Shown here in pieces: positions 55,412 through 64,000 of a stretch of 64,000 nt of DNA. Source of the stretch: Methylococcales bacterium (GTDB taxonomy: Bacteria; Pseudomonadota; Gammaproteobacteria; Methylococcales; Methylomonadaceae); contig JAPLRP010000039.1 in the NCBI GenBank assembly GCA_026399095.1, forward strand, positions 22,215-86,214. Direction: 5' to 3'. Below the pieces are notes generated by a model. The model was not told the origin of the DNA and made no database searches. It was given only the letters and a program-made list of their open reading frames with translations. A program made the translations under genes and the position numbers. How positions within the stretch are numbered: the first letter of the stretch is position 1; each line of letters starts with the position of its first letter.

Positions 55412-56292
55412 GTATTTTAAGCGAGGCATTAAAACGTCTGGTAAGCAGTGACCAGCCGTTAATGGCTTCGGCTTTTACAGCGGGACAAAAAAAATGTCTT
55501 GAACAGTTCGCGCGTGAAACCCGTCTCATTGAACTTAAAAAGCAAGGTCGAGCGACTATTTATCAGGTCATTAACCGGCAAAGTGTTGTTAACTATCTGC
55601 GCCAGTTGCATCCTTTGGACGAGACTTCCTTACCGGACGGTTTACCGACACGCAGCGGAAATATTGGCAGGGAGCGCAATAGCAAGACCGGTCAAACTAG
55701 TCACGATTGTTGGTATTTATTGATGAAATCCTGGGATGCTGATGTCGTTTGGCAGAATGCCAATGACCGGGTGCAACCTTCTGAACATACGGCGCGTTTT
55801 GGCGTTGCTGCCTTACAAATCAATGCGGGATTAAGTTCAGGGCAGGACTGGCAATGTAACCGGCCGTTGTTATTGGTTGAAAATCAGGCGCTGTTTGACC
55901 AGTGTGATTGGTTGCCTCAAGATTTTAAAGGTTGTCTGGCTTATTATGCCGGCCAGCTTTCTGATGTATTGTTGCAGTGGCTTGCTGAACAAAAACGCAC
56001 CAATGAAGTCATTTTGTTTCCGGATTATGACGGTGTTGGTTTAAGTAATTACGTCCGCTTGCTTAACTCGCTACACCCTGATTCTGCATTACGGTTTTAC
56101 TGGTTGCCGGATTGGGAAGCTAAATTGGAAAAATTTGGCAACACCGAGTGTTGGTTAAAAACTCGCGTCCAATTTGAAAATGCTATTCAAAAACTGAACG
56201 CTAGGAACGCACTTAATGATGACTTCATAAAACTGGCCCATCTATCACAGCACTATGGCAAGACACTCGAACAAGAAGCAATTTGGCTATAA
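55408..56292 (+). CDS. mksG: MksG / JetD-type TOPRIM nuclease
   Basis: 294 residues. The C-terminal half has a TOPRIM fold signature: Glu158 in LLLVENQALF and Asp206/Asp208 in VILFPDYDGVGLSN, the acidic residues that bind the metal ions. The N-terminal half (SALAKRLVSS-like helices, GRATIYQVINRQSVVNYL) fits a winged-helix DNA-binding part. In Wadjet, JetD cleaves plasmid DNA after loop extrusion stalls. The ATGA overlap with mksB completes a fully coupled four-gene operon, with catalytic residues apparently intact. Confidence 0.87.
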   Translation: MSILSEALKRLVSSDQPLMASAFTAGQKKCLEQFARETRLIELKKQGRATIYQVINRQSVVNYLRQLHPLDETSLPDGLPTRSGNIGRERNSKTGQTSHDCWYLLMKSWDADVVWQNANDRVQPSEHTARFGVAALQINAGLSSGQDWQCNRPLLLVENQALFDQCDWLPQDFKGCLAYYAGQLSDVLLQWLAEQKRTNEVILFPDYDGVGLSNYVRLLNSLHPDSALRFYWLPDWEAKLEKFGNTECWLKTRVQFENAIQKLNARNALNDDFIKLAHLSQHYGKTLEQEAIWL

Positions 56293-56340
56293 CACTCTAT
56301 AAATGGGCGTTACGATAACAAAAATGAGATATTAACTACA

Positions 56341-58662
56341 ATGGCTAAACTGCTACCCGAAGATAAGCTAATTTTCAGAGTCGCCATACCCGTTCCGGTT
56401 TACCGTTTATTTGATTATCTTGCTCCTGATGATGTTGATATGGACAATATCAAGCCGGGAGTTCGACTGGAAGTACCTTTCGGAAAGGGAAAAAAAATCG
56501 CCTTTCTGCTTGAAATTACTCAACACAGTGACCTGGAAATCAGTAAATTAAAGCCGATTATTCGGATTTTGGATAATCACCCCTTATTATTCGCCAAAGA
56601 TTTGCGATTGTTGCATTGGGCCAGTAACTATTACCATCATCCTTTGGGAGAAGTTTTCAGCACGGCCTTTCCTGTGACATTACGCCAGGGAAAGTCTATT
56701 ACCGTTAAAACTGAAAAGCACTACGCACTCACAGACTTAGGGAGAATTACAGACAGCTCTGAACTGCAACGAGCACCCAAACAAAAAAGTGTATTGGAAA
56801 AATTTCAAGCGCACTCTTTCAGTCTTTCTGAAGCAGCACTAAGCGCTTGGAATGACAACTGGCGAACAGCAGTAAAGCAGTTAATCGCCAAACAATTGCT
56901 ACAACTTGGATTAAGCGATACTGATATAAATAGTTCTGAGGTGTTATTAAACATTACGGAAGAAAAACGTCATTCTATCAGCCTTATCGCTGAGCGCTCC
57001 CTTATTGAACCTGCCTTTAATGCCACTTCACTTTTACGGCCATCCAATAATTCTTTGCAATGCAACTTAGAACAACAATCAGCTATAGATGCTGTCTGTA
57101 ATAGACTCGGGCAATTTGGCGTTTATTTACTGGAAGGCGTTACAGGGAGTGGTAAAACAGAAGTTTATTTACAAATTATTCATACCGTTCTGGAACGAGG
57201 GCAACAAGTCTTGGTACTCGTGCCGGAAATCACTCTGACGCCACAACTTGAAGAGCGTTTTAAACAACGCTTTGCCGTCAACATCGCCTTGTCACATTCC
57301 AAACTCACCGATAAGCAAAGACAAAATGCCTGGCTACAAATGCAGCAAGGTGACTGCTCAATCATGCTGGGTACCCGTTCTGCATTATTTACGCCTTTAA
57401 AAAATCCGGGGTTGATTATTCTTGATGAAGAGCACGACGCCTCCTTCAAACAACAAGAAGGTTTTCGTTTTTCAGCCAGAGATATTGCTGTTGTGCGTGG
57501 CAAACTGTTACATATTCCGGTTTTATTGGGTTCAGCGACGCCGTCTTTGGAAAGTTTACATAATGTTAATAAACAACGATACCAGTTGCTACATTTGCCC
57601 AATCGAGCTGGAAACGCAATAGAACCCGTCCTGCAATTGATGGACATCAGAAATAAAAAAATACAAGAAGGGTTGTCTGAAGCACTCATTCAGGAAATAC
57701 ATAAAACCCTGGCAAAAAATGAACAGGTTTTACTCTTCCTGAATCGGCGTGGTTTTGCACCGATACTGATTTGTCATAGCTGTGGCTGGGTTGCACGCTG
57801 CCAGCGTTGTGACGCCAATCTGGTGATTCATTTTGATGAAAAACGTCTACGTTGCCATCATTGCAGTCAGGAACAAGCGCTTGTCAAAAACTGTCCTGCT
57901 TGTAAAGTGGGTGAATTAACACCTTTGGGGTTAGGCACAGAAAGAGTAGAAAAAATACTCACTGAACTTTTTGCCGATAAAATAATTGTTCGCCTTGATC
58001 GCGATTCAACGCAACGTAAAGGTTCACTTGAACATTTTTTGCAGCAAATCAACCAAGGTAAAGTGGATATTATTCTGGGCACGCAAATGCTGTCAAAAGG
58101 CCATCATTTTCCTAACGTGACGCTCGTAGCCATTATTGATGTTGATAGTGGATTATTTAGCATTGATTTTCATGCCTCCGAAAAACTGGCGCAAATGATT
58201 GTACAAGTTTCTGGCCGCGCTGGACGGGCAGAAAAACCAGGTAAGGTTATTATGCAGACTCGGCAACCGGAACATCCTTTATTAACGACCTTAATTCAGG
58301 AAGGCTATCGTAGCTTCGCCAAAACAGTATTAGCCGAGCGCAAAGACGCCTCATTACCGCCGTTTAGTTATCAAGCCCTATTACGCGTGCAAGCAACCGA
58401 TATCGATACGCCCAAAATTTTCTTTCAAGCGCTGACTACCTTAATACAAGAAATCAATACCGGAGATACCCATATTTTAGGCCCGGTATCTGCTCCCATG
58501 GCTCGACGTGCGGGGCTTTACCGCTATCAATTATTGTTTCAAAACACCAAGCGGCAAGAGCTTCATGTCTTATTGGATGCGCTAATACCCGAAATCGCCA
58601 AACTCAAACAAGCAAAAAAAGTACGCTGGTCACTGGATGTTGATCCGGTCGATTTATATTGA
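56341..58662 (+). CDS. priA: Primosomal protein N' (replication restart helicase)
   Basis: 773 residues. N-terminal DNA-binding part RVAIPVPVYRLFDYLAP, helicase motifs GVTGSGKTEVYL, DEEHDASFKQQ, GSATPSLES, and the zinc region with CHSCGWVARCQRC and CHHCSQEQALVKNCPACK (eight cysteines). C-terminal LSKGHHFPNVTLV and VSGRAGRAEKPG. PriA reloads the replisome at stalled forks. It begins 48 bases after mksG and is followed by argS, its common neighbour. Confidence 0.96.
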   Translation: MAKLLPEDKLIFRVAIPVPVYRLFDYLAPDDVDMDNIKPGVRLEVPFGKGKKIAFLLEITQHSDLEISKLKPIIRILDNHPLLFAKDLRLLHWASNYYHHPLGEVFSTAFPVTLRQGKSITVKTEKHYALTDLGRITDSSELQRAPKQKSVLEKFQAHSFSLSEAALSAWNDNWRTAVKQLIAKQLLQLGLSDTDINSSEVLLNITEEKRHSISLIAERSLIEPAFNATSLLRPSNNSLQCNLEQQSAIDAVCNRLGQFGVYLLEGVTGSGKTEVYLQIIHTVLERGQQVLVLVPEITLTPQLEERFKQRFAVNIALSHSKLTDKQRQNAWLQMQQGDCSIMLGTRSALFTPLKNPGLIILDEEHDASFKQQEGFRFSARDIAVVRGKLLHIPVLLGSATPSLESLHNVNKQRYQLLHLPNRAGNAIEPVLQLMDIRNKKIQEGLSEALIQEIHKTLAKNEQVLLFLNRRGFAPILICHSCGWVARCQRCDANLVIHFDEKRLRCHHCSQEQALVKNCPACKVGELTPLGLGTERVEKILTELFADKIIVRLDRDSTQRKGSLEHFLQQINQGKVDIILGTQMLSKGHHFPNVTLVAIIDVDSGLFSIDFHASEKLAQMIVQVSGRAGRAEKPGKVIMQTRQPEHPLLTTLIQEGYRSFAKTVLAERKDASLPPFSYQALLRVQATDIDTPKIFFQALTTLIQEINTGDTHILGPVSAPMARRAGLYRYQLLFQNTKRQELHVLLDALIPEIAKLKQAKKVRWSLDVDPVDLY

Positions 58663-58739
58663 TATTGTTTGAATGGATAATCGACCTGTTTTAATGGATA
58701 ATGGACAACTATTTATGTGGTCTAACTCGCAGTGAAGCA

Positions 58740-60500
58740 ATGAAACAAAAAATAGAGGAACTGATTCTACAAGCTATTGAAACCCTCAAAGCAGAAGGCG
58801 TTCTTGGCCTGGAAATTAATCCACGTATCACGATAGATCGTACCCGTGATTCTCAACATGGCGATTTTGCTTCAAATTTAGCTTTAATGCTTGCAAAGCC
58901 AGCAAAAGCAAACCCTCGCGAACTGGCAATAAAAATTATTGCCGCACTGCCTCAAAATGAGGCCATCTTAAAAGTTGAACTCGCAGGACCGGGGTTTATT
59001 AATTTTTTTATTAACCCAAACTCCCAATACCAAATTGTCAGCCAAATCCATACTCAAGCCCGAGACTTTGGCTTAAGCACTATTGGCGAGGGTAAAAAAG
59101 TTCAGGTTGAATTTGTTTCAGCCAATCCTACCGGCCCCTTGCATGTCGGCCATGGTCGTGGCGCAGCTTACGGTTCTGCGGTAGCTGATTTACTGAAAGC
59201 TGTCGGCTTTGATGTGCATCGTGAATATTATGTTAATGATGCCGGTCGGCAGATGGATATACTGGCTACCAGCATCTGGTTTAGATACCTGGAAGAATGC
59301 GGCGAGCTGGTTCATTTTCCCAGCAATGCTTATCGCGGGGAGTATGTCCGAGAAATAGCCAACGATATTCATACAAATACCAATAATGATTATCGCCGTC
59401 CGATTGAATTGGTGATGGAAAACATACCGCCTGATGAGCCACAAGGCGGCGATAAGGACACGCATATTGACGCGCTTATAGAGCGAATGAAGACGCTTCT
59501 TGGCGCATCGCAATACCGAGATTTCTTCCAAATTGGCTTGGAAAGTATTCTTGCTGACATCAAAGTTGATTTAGAAGAATTTGGCGTTAATTATCAGCAA
59601 TGGTTTTCAGAACGCGACTTAATGGATGACGGTTCGGTTGAGCAAGCACTTAAAAGGTTACGCGTGGGCGGACATCTTTATGAAAAAGAGGGTGCGACCT
59701 GGTTTGCCTCCAGTCAGTTAGGCGATGAAAAAGACCGTGTAGTGGTTAGAGAAAATGGCCAATATACCTATTTTGCTTCAGATATTGCTTACCACATGAA
59801 CAAACTGGATCGTGGTTTCGATCAGATTATTGATATTTGGGGCGCTGACCACCATGGCTATGTGCCAAGAGTTAAGGCAGCCATTCAGGCCTTAGGGGCT
59901 GATGCATCCAAATTAAAAGTGTTGTTGGTTCAATTTGCAGTTTTATATCGTGGCGAAGAACGCGTGCAAATGTCCACCCGTTCCGGTGAATTTGTTACCT
60001 TGCGACAATTACGCAATGAAGTTGGCAAAGATGCTGCGCGTTTCTTTTATGTGATGCGTCGCTCTGAACAGCACATGGATTTTGACCTAAAACTGGCGAC
60101 TTCAAAATCCAATGAGAATCCGGTATTTTATGTACAGTATGCTCATGCAAGAGTTTGTAGTGTATTACGTCAACTGGATGAAAAAGGCTTTGAAAGAAAT
60201 ATCTTGAACGGCATGGAAAATCTTACTAGATTAATCGAAGAACATGAAACTTCATTACTGGGAACACTTGCCCGTTACCCCGAAGTTATTGAACGTGCCG
60301 CGCTGCAATATGAACCGCATCAAGTAGTACTCTATCTGCGTGATCTGGCACATGAATTTCATACTTATTACAACGCCCATCAGTTTCTCGTTGAAGATGC
60401 TTGTATTCGTGATGCCAGATTAAATTTGGTGTGCGCAGTAAGACAAGTATTGGCAAACGGCTTGGGGCTTTTAAACATCAACGCACCTGAATCCATGTGA
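58740..60500 (+). CDS. argS: Arginyl-tRNA synthetase
   Basis: Class I synthetase of about 586 residues. HIGH-type motif in [27 protein letters not shown], and QMSTRSGEF at the degenerate KMSKS site normal for ArgRS; C-terminal anticodon-binding domain with YYNAHQFLV. The frame is open to ATG 58701, but MKQKIEELI at 58740 is the family-like start. The stop codon overlaps the start of the SPOR-domain gene. Confidence 0.95.
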   Translation: MKQKIEELILQAIETLKAEGVLGLEINPRITIDRTRDSQHGDFASNLALMLAKPAKANPRELAIKIIAALPQNEAILKVELAGPGFINFFINPNSQYQIVSQIHTQARDFGLSTIGEGKKVQVEFVSANPTGPLHVGHGRGAAYGSAVADLLKAVGFDVHREYYVNDAGRQMDILATSIWFRYLEECGELVHFPSNAYRGEYVREIANDIHTNTNNDYRRPIELVMENIPPDEPQGGDKDTHIDALIERMKTLLGASQYRDFFQIGLESILADIKVDLEEFGVNYQQWFSERDLMDDGSVEQALKRLRVGGHLYEKEGATWFASSQLGDEKDRVVVRENGQYTYFASDIAYHMNKLDRGFDQIIDIWGADHHGYVPRVKAAIQALGADASKLKVLLVQFAVLYRGEERVQMSTRSGEFVTLRQLRNEVGKDAARFFYVMRRSEQHMDFDLKLATSKSNENPVFYVQYAHARVCSVLRQLDEKGFERNILNGMENLTRLIEEHETSLLGTLARYPEVIERAALQYEPHQVVLYLRDLAHEFHTYYNAHQFLVEDACIRDARLNLVCAVRQVLANGLGLLNINAPESM

Positions 60501-61111
60501 TGTCCAGAGATTATAAACCAAGACCGCAAGGCAAAAAAACAGACCATCGCAGGCAAAAATTCGACCAAAAACCTGGCGTTGCTTTGTGGAAATGGATGCT
60601 GATTACCGCGATAATTATCTCGTTTGCAGTTTTCTTGGTTTATTTGTGGAGTACAGCAACCAAACCAACCGTTCCACAAACTACACAAATAGAGCAAAAT
60701 AAATCGGGAACAGGAAGCACCGCCGCACCACAACAAGAGCAAAAGGCTGAAATTAAACTTGAGCCAAAGTCGCCTCAATTTGATTTTTACACCATTTTGC
60801 CCGAAAAAGAAGTAGTAGTACCTGAGTATGAAATTAAAACCCGCACACGGGAAGAACGCGTGGGTAAAGCTAAAGAAACGCATTACATTATGCAGGCAGG
60901 CTCTTTTAAAACCTTTAAAGAAGCTGAACAGCTTAGAGCAAAGCTGGCTTCAATGGGGATAAACTCCAAGGTTCAAAAAGGTAAAGTGGGTATTGTAAAC
61001 TGGTATCGCGTCAAAATGGGCCCTTATGCCCAAGCCGACAGCATTAATGCTATCAGAGCGCGCTTAAGAAAAAATGGTATTGATATCATTATTACCGAGA
61101 CGGGTGAATAA
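60500..61111 (+). CDS. ftsN: SPOR domain protein, FtsN-like
   Basis: 203 residues: short basic cytoplasmic tail (DYKPRPQGKKTDHRRQK), one transmembrane helix (about 32-49), a Pro/Gln-rich periplasmic linker, and a C-terminal SPOR domain (HYIMQAGSFKTFKEAEQLRAKL, WYRVKMGPYAQ). This is the FtsN plan, and argS-ftsN is a common gammaproteobacterial pair. FtsN triggers septal peptidoglycan synthesis; SPOR binds denuded glycans such as those made by RlpA. The start is ATG 60500 overlapping the argS stop (TGATG); a GTG at 60497 is possible. Confidence 0.87.
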   Translation: MSRDYKPRPQGKKTDHRRQKFDQKPGVALWKWMLITAIIISFAVFLVYLWSTATKPTVPQTTQIEQNKSGTGSTAAPQQEQKAEIKLEPKSPQFDFYTILPEKEVVVPEYEIKTRTREERVGKAKETHYIMQAGSFKTFKEAEQLRAKLASMGINSKVQKGKVGIVNWYRVKMGPYAQADSINAIRARLRKNGIDIIITETGE

Positions 61112-61140
61112 GAAATAAACCATGATATGTCCATTTTAAA

Positions 61141-61175
61141 ATAGCTTCAGCCTTGATGACTTAAACTGAAGCTAT
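61141..61175. terminator. Bidirectional hairpin between ftsN-like and Lon-family genes
   Basis: Perfect 10-bp inverted repeat (ATAGCTTCAG / CTGAAGCTAT) with a 15-base loop between convergent genes. A TTTT run follows on the minus-strand side; the plus-strand side is weaker. Confidence 0.65.
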
Positions 61176-61186
61176 TAACATCAAAT

Positions 61187-63574
61187 TTAAGCCTCATCTT
61201 CCTTATCATCATCAGACGCCATATCAGAAATCTCTTTTAATCGTGAGATTGCAATAAAGTTGATGCTGTTATCCGGATACAATCCCTCTTCATTGGCGTC
61301 TCCTGCCAAACGTCCGGTTAATAATTCTAAAGTCTCATCGACACTGGCAACGGCATAAACCGCAAATAAGCCTTTTTCTACCGCATCAATAACTTCCTGC
61401 TTTAACATTAAATTACGTTTATTGGCAGCAGGAATAATAGCCGCATGTTGCCCATGAAGCCCGCGAGCCTGACAAAGTCTAAAGTAACCTTCAATTTTCT
61501 CATTGATGCCACCGACTGCTTGCACTTCACCGTATTGATTAATTGAACCGGTAACCGCAAACGATTGCATAATCGGAATGCGCGTAAGCGCAGAAATTAG
61601 ACAGCACAGCTCAGCCAAAGAAGCACTATCACCATCGATATAACCATAAGACTGCTCAATTGCAATACTTGCCGAGATCGCCAAAGGAAATTGCTGAGCA
61701 TAAGAATGCCCCAGATAACCGGTCAAAATCATCACACCTTTTGAGTGTATGGCCTGACCCAGCTCGGCTTCACGCTCTATATCAACAATACCTCTGGAAC
61801 CAGGATAAACAGTCGTCGTAATACGAGCCGGGGCACCAAAACTACTGCCACCAATTTCCAAAACTGTTAAGCCATTAATTTTACCAATAGCCTCGCCTTC
61901 AGTATCAATAAGAATCGTACCATCCAGCATTTCTTCAAGTATGGATTGCGATAAACGGCCATTTCGGTGCTCTCTGGCGGCCAGCGCTTGTTCTATGTGT
62001 AACCGATCGATTTCTTCATTTTGAGCTTGCTTACAAAACAGATTAGCCTCAGCAATAATATCCAAGGAATCCTTAATATGCGCAGAAAAATGATGCTGGT
62101 TCTCTGACAACCGACAGCTATGCTCAATCAAGCCTTCAATAGCGGCGCGAGTTAAAGGCTTTGCGCCCGAATCAGCGGCCTGCTTAAGCATTAAGCGGGC
62201 AAACCCTTGCATGGATTCATTATTTAGAGGAATGTAACTATCAAAATCGGCAAGAATCCGGAACATTTCATTAAATTCACTATCCATTTCTTCAAGTAGA
62301 TAATAAATATCCCTAGACCCTACCAATATCACTTTAATATTTAGAGGAATAACTTCAGGCTTTAACGTAATCGTATTAATGCCCAGCTCAGAATAAGGCG
62401 ATTCAATTTCGATACGACCTGATTGTAAAGCACGCTTTAAACCCTCCCAAACAAATGGATAGGTCAATAATTTTTCGGCATCCAGAATTAAATAACCACC
62501 ATTAGCTTTATGCAAAGAACCTGCACAAATTTTCCGGTAATTAGTGACTAACGCACCTTGTTCACTGACATATTCAATGCGTCCAAACAAATTCTGATAA
62601 ATAGGGTGCGGTTCATAAATAACCGGCGCTCCACTTTCCTGTTTATTATCGACAATAATATTAGGCGCATAAAGCTCAGTGAGCGCCAAACGCTTTGCAG
62701 CGGTTTCTCGTGGCTCGAGAGTACGCGCCGGCATTAGATAATCAGCTATCGTTTGATCCAGGTTTTTCTTGATTTCTTCTAAATAAGTAATCGCATCATC
62801 AATGTTTTGATACTTGTCGTTCAGTTCAGAAAACAAAGGATCAATCGCCAAACTTATCGTTTCATTATCCAATTGCTTGATTTTTTCAACCATCGTTCTG
62901 CGCCACTGAGGTAATTCCAGTAACACATCACTTAGATATTCTTCCAGACTTTCAACATGAGCATGAAACTCCTCACGTTCTGATTGCGGTAATTGCGTAA
63001 ACTGCTCTTCATTAAGTGATTTGTTTTCCCGAATAGGCGCAAACGTAATCGATTCACTTTCCCTAAACAAAGCAATAGCATGCTCTTGGGCTTTATGATC
63101 AACCAAATCAATCGCCGCGTTATAATTTTGGCTAAATTGACGCTCAATGGCAGACTTTTTTTGCTGATAAGCAGGGCTTTCAAAAGCAGCTGGAAACGTG
63201 GCCAACAAATCATCCAGTAACTTTTCGATATCCTTGCAAAAGACTTGCCCATACTCGGCTGGCAATTCTATGGCAACCGGTTCTCTGGCGTTTTCAAAAT
63301 TATCCACATAAACATACGAAGAGGGTGCCGGCAAAGCTTGAGAAACCATATCCAAATGGCTCGTAACCATCGTCAGTCGGCCCAAACCTGTTTCCCCCAT
63401 TACAAAAATATTGTAACCGGGATTAGGCATTGCAATACCAAACTCCAGCGCAGACTGGGCTCGAGATTGCCCTAAAATACCACTTTGTAAGCGAGGTGCT
63501 TCCGGTAATTCTACACCGGTCAAATCGACCTTTAGTTTCAGTGACTCAAGTGGAAGCTTTAAAGTAGTTGACAT
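61187..63574 (-). CDS. Lon-family ATP-dependent protease (AsrA/LonB-like)
   Basis: 795 residues. An N-terminal AAA_32-type region has NIFVMGETGLGRLTM as nucleotide-binding loop, with Arg where most Walker A loops have Lys. A helical insert spans roughly 90-300. GGYLILDAEKLL fits Walker B. The C-terminal Lon (S16) protease domain carries the catalytic Ser in YGYIDGDSASLAELCCL and the Lys in VGGINEKIEGYF. These are soluble heat-shock-associated proteases distinct from classical Lon. It ends with an acidic tail. It converges with the ftsN-like gene. Confidence 0.88.
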   Translation of the reverse strand: MSTTLKLPLESLKLKVDLTGVELPEAPRLQSGILGQSRAQSALEFGIAMPNPGYNIFVMGETGLGRLTMVTSHLDMVSQALPAPSSYVYVDNFENAREPVAIELPAEYGQVFCKDIEKLLDDLLATFPAAFESPAYQQKKSAIERQFSQNYNAAIDLVDHKAQEHAIALFRESESITFAPIRENKSLNEEQFTQLPQSEREEFHAHVESLEEYLSDVLLELPQWRRTMVEKIKQLDNETISLAIDPLFSELNDKYQNIDDAITYLEEIKKNLDQTIADYLMPARTLEPRETAAKRLALTELYAPNIIVDNKQESGAPVIYEPHPIYQNLFGRIEYVSEQGALVTNYRKICAGSLHKANGGYLILDAEKLLTYPFVWEGLKRALQSGRIEIESPYSELGINTITLKPEVIPLNIKVILVGSRDIYYLLEEMDSEFNEMFRILADFDSYIPLNNESMQGFARLMLKQAADSGAKPLTRAAIEGLIEHSCRLSENQHHFSAHIKDSLDIIAEANLFCKQAQNEEIDRLHIEQALAAREHRNGRLSQSILEEMLDGTILIDTEGEAIGKINGLTVLEIGGSSFGAPARITTTVYPGSRGIVDIEREAELGQAIHSKGVMILTGYLGHSYAQQFPLAISASIAIEQSYGYIDGDSASLAELCCLISALTRIPIMQSFAVTGSINQYGEVQAVGGINEKIEGYFRLCQARGLHGQHAAIIPAANKRNLMLKQEVIDAVEKGLFAVYAVASVDETLELLTGRLAGDANEEGLYPDNSINFIAISRLKEISDMASDDDKEDEA

Positions 63575-63696
63575 GAATAAATTATACGGCGCTCAGATTG
63601 TAATTAATTGAGCATTCTACCATTTTTATACGTGGGTTCGATAACCTGTCTGTCGATTTTAATAACGACCCCCAAAATGTCTCAAAACCCATCAAC

Positions 63697-64000
63697 TCAA
63701 GGCGTTTTAAAAGCAAACGCAAAAAAGGCAGACACTCCCAAAAATCCAAATGCAACCAGATAATTCCACGCCAACTTTTCTTTAAGAAAAAATATCGCGA
63801 ACACCATAAACACAGCTAAGGTAACTACTTCTTGTTGGAATCCGCTTTCAAACTGATCACCTCGCTCCAAGCGAAAGCTAACAGTTAGTACGGGTCGAGT
63901 TTCACAGCTATCCTGAGACAAGCAACAACTCACGCTGCCACCTTCTCTGGTTGATATATAGCTCCACTCACGGCTAACCCAGCCGTTTTTATATTTATGG
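63697..64000 (-). pseudogene. Truncated DUF486 (DMT-like) membrane gene fused to unrelated sequence
   Basis: The last 48 codons (QQEVVTLAVFMVFAIFFLKEKLAWNYLVAF broken here, then GFLGVSAFFAFAFKTP) match the C-terminal half of DUF486 proteins, which are four-helix membrane proteins of about 115 residues. Upstream of about 63843 the same frame continues open to the window edge, but reads SREWSYISTREGG and LERGDQFES, with no membrane helix and no DUF486 resemblance. The N-terminal half was therefore replaced, probably by an insertion or rearrangement whose far side is outside the window. A GTG at 63933 could start a 78-residue product, but function is unlikely. Confidence 0.6.

Overview
The window looks like a chromosomal segment of an AT-leaning gammaproteobacterial methanotroph (order Methylococcales). 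The main evidence is a complete ribulose monophosphate (RuMP) block (3-hexulose-6-phosphate synthase, 6-phospho-3-hexuloisomerase, transketolase, transaldolase, class II aldolase). It faces a complete formyltransferase/hydrolase operon (fhcB-A-D-C) of the tetrahydromethanopterin formaldehyde oxidation route. The housekeeping gene orders are typically gammaproteobacterial: yceD-rpmF-plsX-fabHDG-acpP-fabF-pabC-mltG-tmk-holB-pilZ-tatD, priA-argS-ftsN, and proC-yggT. Genus cannot be fixed from this sequence alone.

Layout: 1-2.3 kb holds a cut-off rlpA and a glxR-hyi pair on the minus strand (glyoxylate/hydroxypyruvate metabolism). 2.5-13.6 kb is the ribosome L32/fatty-acid/pabC-tmk-holB housekeeping cluster. 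13.8-21.2 kb is the RuMP block. It is interrupted between tkt and tal by two adjacent genes whose products carry 15 copies of a short Val-Ala-Lys-Tyr motif. The first product is predicted to be membrane-anchored with its motifs in the cytoplasm. This pair is the best candidate for something undescribed. 21.2-25.9 kb is fhcCDAB, convergent with the RuMP genes across a strong bidirectional terminator.

26-39.8 kb is a patchwork accessory region. It holds a hybrid histidine kinase with an ethylene-receptor-like sensor domain (an eight-copy heptamer repeat lies upstream), a gene-poor stretch with decayed coding sequence, two inverted copies of a roughly 140-bp MITE-like element around a TPR gene and a DUF2288 gene, an RhlE helicase, a GH3 glucosidase plus FucP-type sugar transporter, and three small envelope proteins. 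39.9-46.5 kb has dut, an orphan AlgC-type extracytoplasmic domain whose phosphomutase part is missing, argB, proC-yggT, and a spore-photoproduct-lyase-like radical SAM gene overlapping an SDR gene. 46.6-50.4 kb has cis/trans fatty acid isomerase, a small secreted protein and dsbB.

50.8-56.3 kb is a complete four-gene MksF-E-B-G (Wadjet JetABCD-type) plasmid-defence operon with translational coupling throughout and visibly more G+C than its flanks. 56.3-63.6 kb returns to housekeeping (priA, argS, SPOR/FtsN-like, a Lon-family protease). The last 300 bases carry a truncated DUF486 membrane gene fused to unrelated sequence.

No rRNA, tRNA, CRISPR array or complete transposase was recognised. All family assignments are by reading motifs and overall resemblance; no database search was run.
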